DNA of 64,000 nt from positions 186,001 through 250,000 of the forward strand of contig NZ_BAABFA010000010.1 of assembly GCF_039540515.1 (NCBI RefSeq), given 5' to 3'. The translations under genes were made by a program, and so were the position numbers. Below, in pieces: positions 58,885 through 64,000 of the stretch. Under the pieces are notes generated by a model. It ran no database searches and was not told where the DNA came from. It worked only from the letters and a program-made list of their open reading frames with translations. Positions within the stretch are counted from its first letter, which is position 1. The number at the start of each line of letters is the position of its first letter. The DNA is from Nemorincola caseinilytica. Its GTDB lineage: Bacteria; Bacteroidota; Bacteroidia; Chitinophagales; Chitinophagaceae.

Positions 58885-59556
58885 TTATTTGATGCGGTAA
58901 CCCACACCTATATTGATGCCTATTGGTTTGATACCATTCTCGGGCGCAATGTGCAGCGATTGAGATATCTGCAGGTCGGGATTGATGTCGTATATGATAC
59001 CCTGTGTGAAGATGATATTCATATACCTGAGGTTAGAAAGCGTGCGGTTGTTATACTCGCTGCTTACGGCATCTTTGCTACCGGGTTCGGCAGGTATGCC
59101 ATTGGCTGATATGACCTGCTGTGTATACTGCACACCTGCACCAAAGTAGGGACGCAATCTTTTATAGTCGCTACCAAGCTGATACTGTATAGTAAGCGGC
59201 ACCGATAGTTTGCAAGGCTGGAAAATATTGAAAGACCTGTTGTACCTGTGGTTCAGTATCCTGTCTATGTCTCTGAAACTAAGGCCGGTCTCTATACGGA
59301 AACGGGTAGTAAGGCGCATCCTGAATATGAGGCGGTTACATTGTTCTTCGGCATTGCGGGTCTTGTGGCTTAGTTGTACAGGGCGGTTGGCGTATACAGA
59401 GTATACCTGCCTTTCGAAACCTATAGTGTATTTGTGCCCCAGCTTTGTAAGGCTACTTCTGTCGAAGTTCTGCGCATGAGTATGCGTACATGCAGCCAAA
59501 GAGAGGGCTGCAGCTACAGAAGCATACAATATGTTCTTTACAAAACTCACAGACAT
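58885..59556 (-). CDS. Outer-membrane beta-barrel protein
   Basis: The 223-residue protein has a signal peptide with a Cys (MSVSFVKNILYASVAAALSLAACTHTHAQ); the Cys may make it a lipoprotein, but the ending AQ looks like a normal cleavage site. Strands alternate as in porin-family barrels (LIFRMRLTTRFRIETGLSFRD, LSVPLTIQYQLG, LRPYFGAGVQYTQQV, YMNIIFTQGIIYDIN, IGINIGVGYRIK). It is probably in the outer membrane. No partner is adjacent and its function is unknown. Confidence 0.75.
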   Translation of the reverse strand: MSVSFVKNILYASVAAALSLAACTHTHAQNFDRSSLTKLGHKYTIGFERQVYSVYANRPVQLSHKTRNAEEQCNRLIFRMRLTTRFRIETGLSFRDIDRILNHRYNRSFNIFQPCKLSVPLTIQYQLGSDYKRLRPYFGAGVQYTQQVISANGIPAEPGSKDAVSSEYNNRTLSNLRYMNIIFTQGIIYDINPDLQISQSLHIAPENGIKPIGINIGVGYRIK

Positions 59557-59616
59557 TTACTACTTATAACGTACAAAGCTATACTGTATTGTTAAAATTA
59601 CAAAAAAATATTTTCT

Positions 59617-59632
59617 TGTTCCACATGGAACA
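59617..59632. other. parS-like site 1
   Basis: TGTTCCACATGGAACA has 7-base arms TGTTCCA and TGGAACA around a CA centre. It differs at one base from TGTTCCACGTGGAACA, a variant of the ParB-binding parS palindrome. It lies between the beta-barrel gene and mnmG. Confidence 0.7.
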
Positions 59633-59818
59633 CAATAATATTCTGTTGCCAGAGTTCACCTTTTTGTTGCGTAGATAGTTATACTACTTTAACAATTCTT
59701 GTGCCGATCTCTTATTGGGTATATCGTGGTATCCCTGGTAATGTTACAGCAATTGCAAAATATAGGAGTGCAACGACCATCCATTGAGGGGTAGAATATG
59801 TTATTCGTTGGCCGTTCG

Positions 59819-59826
59819 TATCTTTG
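59819..59826 (+). promoter_or_regulatory. TAnnTTTG element before mnmG
   Basis: TATCTTTG at 59819-59826 ends 4 bases before the mnmG ATG at 59831. This supports that start over the one at 59798. Confidence 0.5.
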
Positions 59827-59830
59827 CGGC

Positions 59831-61699
59831 ATGTTTCCTGAATATGATGTAATAGTGGTAGGAGCAGGCCATGCAGGCTGCGAGGCTGCTGCTGCTGCTG
59901 CCAATATGGGTGCCAAGGTGATGCTTGTGACCATGAATATGCAGACCATTGCGCAAATGAGCTGTAACCCTGCCATGGGTGGTATAGCCAAGGGCCAGAT
60001 AGTAAGAGAGATAGATGCCCTGGGTGGTTATAGTGGTATAGTGAGCGACAAGAGTACCATACAGTTCCGTATGCTGAACCGTTCTAAGGGTCCCGGGATG
60101 TGGAGCCCCCGTACCCAGAACGACCGTATGCTGTTCGCAGCTACCTGGCGGGAGATGCTGGAGGCTACACCAAACGTAGATCTTTGGCAGGATATGGTGA
60201 AAGGTCTGATCGTTTCACGTGGAACAATACAAGGAATAGTGACAGGGATGGGGCAGGAGATACGCGGTAAGGCCGTAGTGCTTACCAACGGAACCTTCCT
60301 GAACGGGGTGATACATGTAGGCGAAAAGCAGTTCGGAGGGGGTAGGATGGGAGAAAAAGGAGCTACAGGCATTACCGAACAACTGGTAGAACTGGGGTTT
60401 GAAAGCGCCCGTCTCAAAACCGGAACACCTCCACGCATAGACGGCCGTAGCCTGGACTATACCAAAATGGAGGTTCAGAATGGCGATGAAGAGGTGGTAG
60501 GCTTCTCTTATATGCCTGTAGAAAAGATAAGGCCTGAACAACAACGCTGCTGCTGGATAACCTATACCAGCCAGGAAGTGCATGATATACTGAAGACCGG
60601 CTTTGAAAAATCGCCGATGTACCAAGGCAGGATAAAGGGCAGTGGCCCCAGGTATTGCCCCAGTATAGAAGATAAGATAAGCCGTTTTGCCGAAAGGGAA
60701 CGCCACCAGCTATTTGTAGAGCCGGAAGGGTGGAATACGGTAGAGATATATGTGAATGGTTTCAGCACCTCTCTGCCTGAAGAAGTGCAGTACAAAGCCC
60801 TGCGCATGGTACCGGGTTTCGAGAATTGCAAATTCTTCCGCCCGGGCTATGCTATAGAATATGATTATTTCCCGCCTACACAGTTGAAATTCACGCTGGA
60901 GACCCGCCTGGTACGCAATCTTTTCTTTGCCGGGCAGATAAATGGTACCACAGGATATGAAGAGGCCGCTTGCCAGGGATTGATGGCAGGTATAAATGCC
61001 GCCCGCAATGCCATGGACAAGGAACCTGTGATACTGAGGCGGAGCGATGCCTATATAGGTGTGCTGATAGACGACCTGATCAATAAAGGGACAGACGAAC
61101 CTTACCGTATGTTCACCAGCAGGGCCGAATTCCGCACGCTGCTGCGGCAAGACAATGCCGACCTGCGTCTTACAGGCATTGGGCATGAGATAGGCCTCGC
61201 TTCGGAAGAAAGATATGCCCGAATGCTGGACAAGAAGGAAAAAGTGGCAGAAATAAAGCGAAAATTGGCCGATTTTTCCGTAAAAGCCTCTGCTAACGAT
61301 TATTTGGAGCGTCAAGGGTCTGCTACGCTTATAGAGAAAACTCGTGCCGCTAAATTATTGCTTCGCCCGGGCATTGGTATCAAAGATATGATGGAAGGAA
61401 TACCCGGATTGGCCGATGTGATAGGCCGCGATACCGACCCCCTGATACTGGAACAGGTAGAGATACAAGTGAAGTACGAAGTATACCTGGAAAAGGAGCA
61501 GGAGATGGTGACGAAGATGGCCACGCTGGAACACCTCATCATTCCCGACTCGTTCAATTATGATAAACTCACGGCCTTGTCTGCAGAGGCCCGCCAAAAG
61601 CTGAACAAGATACGCCCCGGAACTCTGGGCCAGGCCAGCCGCATCAGCGGGGTGAACCCGAGCGATGTACAGATACTGATGGTATATATGGGCAGGTAA
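59831..61699 (+). CDS. mnmG: tRNA 5-carboxymethylaminomethyl uridine synthase subunit MnmG
   Basis: MnmG (GidA) modifies wobble uridines of tRNAs together with MnmE. The 622-residue protein starts at ATG 59831 (MFPEYDVIVVGAGHAGCEAAAAAANMG), giving the FAD Gly-x-Gly-x-x-Gly motif. It continues with CNPAMGGIAKGQIVREIDALGG and VVLTNGTFLNGVIHVGEKQFGGGRMGE. The C-terminal helical domain starts near residue 470. The gene is often near the replication origin in bacteria, and here it holds and flanks parS-like sites. The frame extends 11 codons upstream, but through the promoter element. Confidence 0.95.
   Translation: MFPEYDVIVVGAGHAGCEAAAAAANMGAKVMLVTMNMQTIAQMSCNPAMGGIAKGQIVREIDALGGYSGIVSDKSTIQFRMLNRSKGPGMWSPRTQNDRMLFAATWREMLEATPNVDLWQDMVKGLIVSRGTIQGIVTGMGQEIRGKAVVLTNGTFLNGVIHVGEKQFGGGRMGEKGATGITEQLVELGFESARLKTGTPPRIDGRSLDYTKMEVQNGDEEVVGFSYMPVEKIRPEQQRCCWITYTSQEVHDILKTGFEKSPMYQGRIKGSGPRYCPSIEDKISRFAERERHQLFVEPEGWNTVEIYVNGFSTSLPEEVQYKALRMVPGFENCKFFRPGYAIEYDYFPPTQLKFTLETRLVRNLFFAGQINGTTGYEEAACQGLMAGINAARNAMDKEPVILRRSDAYIGVLIDDLINKGTDEPYRMFTSRAEFRTLLRQDNADLRLTGIGHEIGLASEERYARMLDKKEKVAEIKRKLADFSVKASANDYLERQGSATLIEKTRAAKLLLRPGIGIKDMMEGIPGLADVIGRDTDPLILEQVEIQVKYEVYLEKEQEMVTKMATLEHLIIPDSFNYDKLTALSAEARQKLNKIRPGTLGQASRISGVNPSDVQILMVYMGR
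60211..60226. other. parS-like site 2, inside mnmG
   Basis: CGTTTCACGTGGAACA has an intact GTTTCACGTGGAAC core. Only the first base differs from the TGTTTCACGTGGAACA form. It is inside the mnmG coding sequence. Confidence 0.65.
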
Positions 61700-61784
61700 C
61701 TGCCGTTTTTCTTGTATTCTTCCATTTTTCTGTATTACATCTTATTTTACCTATTCTCCTTGATCTGGTGTCTTGCTATAGAAC

Positions 61785-62228
61785 ATGATAGAACCTGCTA
61801 TACTCCATTATTGTAAATACCAGGAGCGCTGCCATAGCGAGGTGCGTAATAAGCTCTTTGAGCTGGGTATGTATAGTGCGGCCGTAGGTGAGCAGATAGC
61901 CCTGCTGGTAGAGGCCGGTGTGCTGAACGAAGAACGCTTTGCCCGGGCATTTGCGCGTGGCCGATGGCGGCTGAAGCAGTGGGGAAGGAACAAGATAAAA
62001 CAACAGCTTAGACTGAAAAAAGTATCGGAATACTGTATAAAAAAGGGCCTTTCTGAGATAGACGATGAAGAGTATGCGGAAGTAATAATGAAAATAGCTG
62101 CAAAAAAGGCATCAGAATTGGCCAAAGAACGCAGCATTTTATCAAAAAAGGCCAAATTATCTCGTTTTTTACTACAGAGAGGCTATGAACAGGATATAGT
62201 GAGTGAATGCATTAAAAGCCTGCTATAA
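61785..62228 (+). CDS. recX: Regulatory protein RecX
   Basis: RecX inhibits RecA filament extension. The 147-residue protein has the three-helix repeat layout of the family: RCHSEVRNKLFELG, LLVEAGVLNEERFARAFARGRWRLKQWGRNKIKQQL and LLQRGYEQDIVSECI. The F-x-R-x-F-x-R-x-R pattern is typical. The neighbour recA is not in the window. It lies 85 bases after mnmG on the same strand. Confidence 0.93.
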   Translation: MIEPAILHYCKYQERCHSEVRNKLFELGMYSAAVGEQIALLVEAGVLNEERFARAFARGRWRLKQWGRNKIKQQLRLKKVSEYCIKKGLSEIDDEEYAEVIMKIAAKKASELAKERSILSKKAKLSRFLLQRGYEQDIVSECIKSLL

Positions 62229-62257
62229 TACATTGTATTTATTTTATATAATTATTT

Positions 62258-62273
62258 TGTTCCACAAGGAACA
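62258..62273. other. parS-like site 3
   Basis: TGTTCCACAAGGAACA has 6-base arms TGTTCC and GGAACA around ACAA. It differs from the parS variant TGTTCCACGTGGAACA at two central bases. It lies 30 bases after recX in an AT-rich gap. Confidence 0.6.
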
Positions 62274-62388
62274 GGGTTAACTTATTCATATAGCAACTAC
62301 AAAATATTATACTAAACAACCAAAAGTTAAAAATAAATTAATATATACAAAATATTGTTTTGTTCGACATTTTTTATATTTACTGCCG

Positions 62389-62396
62389 TATTTTTG
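62389..62396 (+). promoter_or_regulatory. TAnnTTTG element of the glucosaminidase gene
   Basis: TATTTTTG at 62389-62396 lies 40 bases before the ATG at 62436. Confidence 0.45.
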
Positions 62397-62435
62397 CGCC
62401 ATCCCGTTTTTATTACCGATCAAATGGAGTAGGCT

Positions 62436-64000
62436 ATGAAGAAAAGCATACAAGGCATTATCATACTTATGTTACTCGTAACAGGCAGCGCACAGGCGCA
62501 AGACCAGGAGGGTGGCTATAATGACCGCGCAAAAAAATATGTGAAACAATATGCTGCCTTTGCCATAGCCGATCAGAAGATATCGGGTGTGCCGGCGGCT
62601 ATTACCCTGGGACAGGGTATACTGGAGACCGAGGCAGGGATAAGCGAGCTGGTGACGGAAGCCAATAACCACTTTGGTATAAAATGTAAGAACGGCTGGA
62701 GCGGACCTACCTTTCTGCATACCGATGATGCCAAGGACGAATGTTTCAAGAAATACAAGAGCGCCGAAGAATCTTATAACGACCACTCTGCACACCTGCA
62801 TCGCAATCCAAGGTACAGCCCCCTGTTCACATATTCTGTTACCGACTATGCCCGCTGGGCACATGGGCTGAAGAAATGCGGCTATGCCACCAACCCGCGT
62901 TATGCGCAGCAGCTTATAAAAATAATAGAGGACTTCCGGCTGCAGGAATATACATATGCTGCGCTCGATAGCAGTAATGAGTACATACCTGTGCAGGGTG
63001 TACTGGTAGAGACCATAACCACATCGGCACCAAAGGTAGAGACCACCATAGTAAAGGAAGCATTGCAGCCAGCACAGGCCACTACCGTTATCACCACTAC
63101 TACCACCACTACCAAGACCATAAAAGTAGAACCACAAGCTGTAGCCGCCGGAGAGAACATGCCACAGCAGCCACAAGCCACAATGAACACTCCAGGCCGT
63201 GCGCCACAGCAACCACAGGTAGCTGCCATGCCCGCTGCGCCGCAGGATGTGAAGCCTATAAAAGAAACATCGAAGACGGGTATGGTGGCAGTATCGCCAA
63301 CGGCTACTGCTAACGAAAGTCCTGCTGCGGAAGCTACGGTTGATACGGTGGCAGAGGCCGCATCGCCCTACCTGGCAGAAGAGCCGCTGGACGATACTAC
63401 GGACAGGATACAGACCATACATGGCCTGAAAGCCATAAGAGGCCATAAGGACCAGCCACTGCTTTCTTATGCCGTAAAGTACAAGGTGCGCTATGCGCAA
63501 CTACTGGAAATGAACGACCTGCCTGACGAGCCGCTGCAGTTCGATACATGGATATACCTGGAGAAAAAGAACCCTACAGGACCAAGGGATAAACACATAG
63601 TAAAAGCCGGGGAGAGCCTGCTGCAGATAGCACAGGAAGAGGGTATGCAACTGAAAAGGCTGGCGGCACTGAACCTGCTGAACCCATATGAAAGGCCAGC
63701 ACCCGGCCAGACGCTGAATCTGCAGACACAGGCCGCTGCAAAACCCGTAGTGCTGGATTATTCTGCACCGAAGGAACTTCCGAAAGATGAGCTGGAAGGC
63801 AAGCGTGTAGCAGCCTATACCGAGCCGAAGAAAGATGTGAACTATGGTATGTCTTTCGGGGCACCGGAAGAAGAGCCTGTGGCCGTAGGTGCCTCTAAAC
63901 AGCAGGACACAAGCCGCAAGGAGATAGTAAAGCAGCCCTTCATGAAAGAAGACCCTCCGCAGCGCCAGATGAGCCAGCCCGTTCCCGAGCCTGAGTATAA
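62436..64000 (+). CDS. Exported glucosaminidase-LysM peptidoglycan hydrolase, truncated by the window end
   Basis: The frame opens at ATG 62436 and stays open for 521 codons to the window edge. It has a signal peptide (MKKSIQGIIILMLLVTGSAQAQ). The FlgJ/LytD-type glucosaminidase domain follows, with GQGILETEAGISELVTEANNHFGIKC (likely catalytic Glu64) and the CGYATNPRYAQQLIKIIEDF end. A Thr-, Pro- and Gln-rich linker (residues about 195-325) is low complexity. Two LysM-like repeats then appear at about 329-378 and 387-435. It should cleave peptidoglycan glycan strands in the periplasm. The C-terminus lies beyond the window. Confidence 0.88.
   Translation, partial: MKKSIQGIIILMLLVTGSAQAQDQEGGYNDRAKKYVKQYAAFAIADQKISGVPAAITLGQGILETEAGISELVTEANNHFGIKCKNGWSGPTFLHTDDAKDECFKKYKSAEESYNDHSAHLHRNPRYSPLFTYSVTDYARWAHGLKKCGYATNPRYAQQLIKIIEDFRLQEYTYAALDSSNEYIPVQGVLVETITTSAPKVETTIVKEALQPAQATTVITTTTTTTKTIKVEPQAVAAGENMPQQPQATMNTPGRAPQQPQVAAMPAAPQDVKPIKETSKTGMVAVSPTATANESPAAEATVDTVAEAASPYLAEEPLDDTTDRIQTIHGLKAIRGHKDQPLLSYAVKYKVRYAQLLEMNDLPDEPLQFDTWIYLEKKNPTGPRDKHIVKAGESLLQIAQEEGMQLKRLAALNLLNPYERPAPGQTLNLQTQAAAKPVVLDYSAPKELPKDELEGKRVAAYTEPKKDVNYGMSFGAPEEEPVAVGASKQQDTSRKEIVKQPFMKEDPPQRQMSQPVPEPEY

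Noticed and set aside
62472..63500. 342-codon minus-strand frame
   Set aside because: It lies opposite the glucosaminidase-LysM gene, which runs off the window end and has clear motifs.

Overview
The window looks like chromosomal DNA of a Bacteroidota bacterium, most likely near Chitinophagaceae. Three things point there. Secreted proteins end in type IX secretion (T9SS) type A tails or in gliding-motility-type (type B) C-terminal domains. The promoter element TAnnTTTG recurs close upstream of start codons. Several Bacteroidota-type families occur (DUF4783, DUF4468, DUF4159, choice-of-anchor L). Most genes are fairly GC-rich and prefer ATA for isoleucine. No rRNA, tRNA, CRISPR array or complete insertion sequence was seen.

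Region 1 (1-1464): the 5' part of a secreted choice-of-anchor L protein on the minus strand, then a lipoprotein. Region 2 (1502-18921): a complete 14-subunit complex I operon in the order A B C D E F G H I J K L M N, with a promoter before nuoA. It is interrupted by passenger genes in the same orientation: a Uma2-family nuclease, a four-helix-bundle (23S intervening-sequence type) protein, an SRPBCC protein, a HicB/HicA pair, an exported NTF2-like protein, a decayed nucleotidyltransferase, an intact MntA/HepT pair and a DUF559 endonuclease-like protein. Several passengers are AT-rich and some junctions carry short palindromic repeats. NuoG is the short form without the large C-terminal domain.

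Region 3 (18995-28244): housekeeping and repair genes (acetyltransferase, DinB-like protein, serine hydrolase with altered motifs, T9SS protein, DNA polymerase IV, AlkD-like protein, frameshifted ABC-F ATPase, metallo-hydrolase, rhodanese, outer-membrane protein). Region 4 (28380-35096): a REP-like palindrome cluster and a probable surface-glycan cluster (AsnB-type amidotransferase, formyltransferase, two glycosyltransferases, sugar dehydrogenase). Region 5 (35232-54809): T9SS type A and B surface proteins, ferritin, a NatAB-like exporter, an ECF sigma factor, rsmE, DUF4159/DUF4468/DUF4783 proteins, a rhomboid-like protein lacking its catalytic residues, glycyl-tRNA synthetase and outer-membrane proteins.

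Region 6 (54810-64000): a 700-base AT-rich intergenic region with a cluster of DnaA-box-like sites, then nadA, a large T9SS protein, a beta-barrel protein, mnmG, recX and a LysM glucosaminidase that runs off the end. Three parS-like 16-mers lie at 59617, 60211 and 62258. Together with the DnaA-box cluster and mnmG they suggest this end is close to the replication origin. The two most noteworthy signals are this origin-proximal signature and the passenger-loaded complex I operon.
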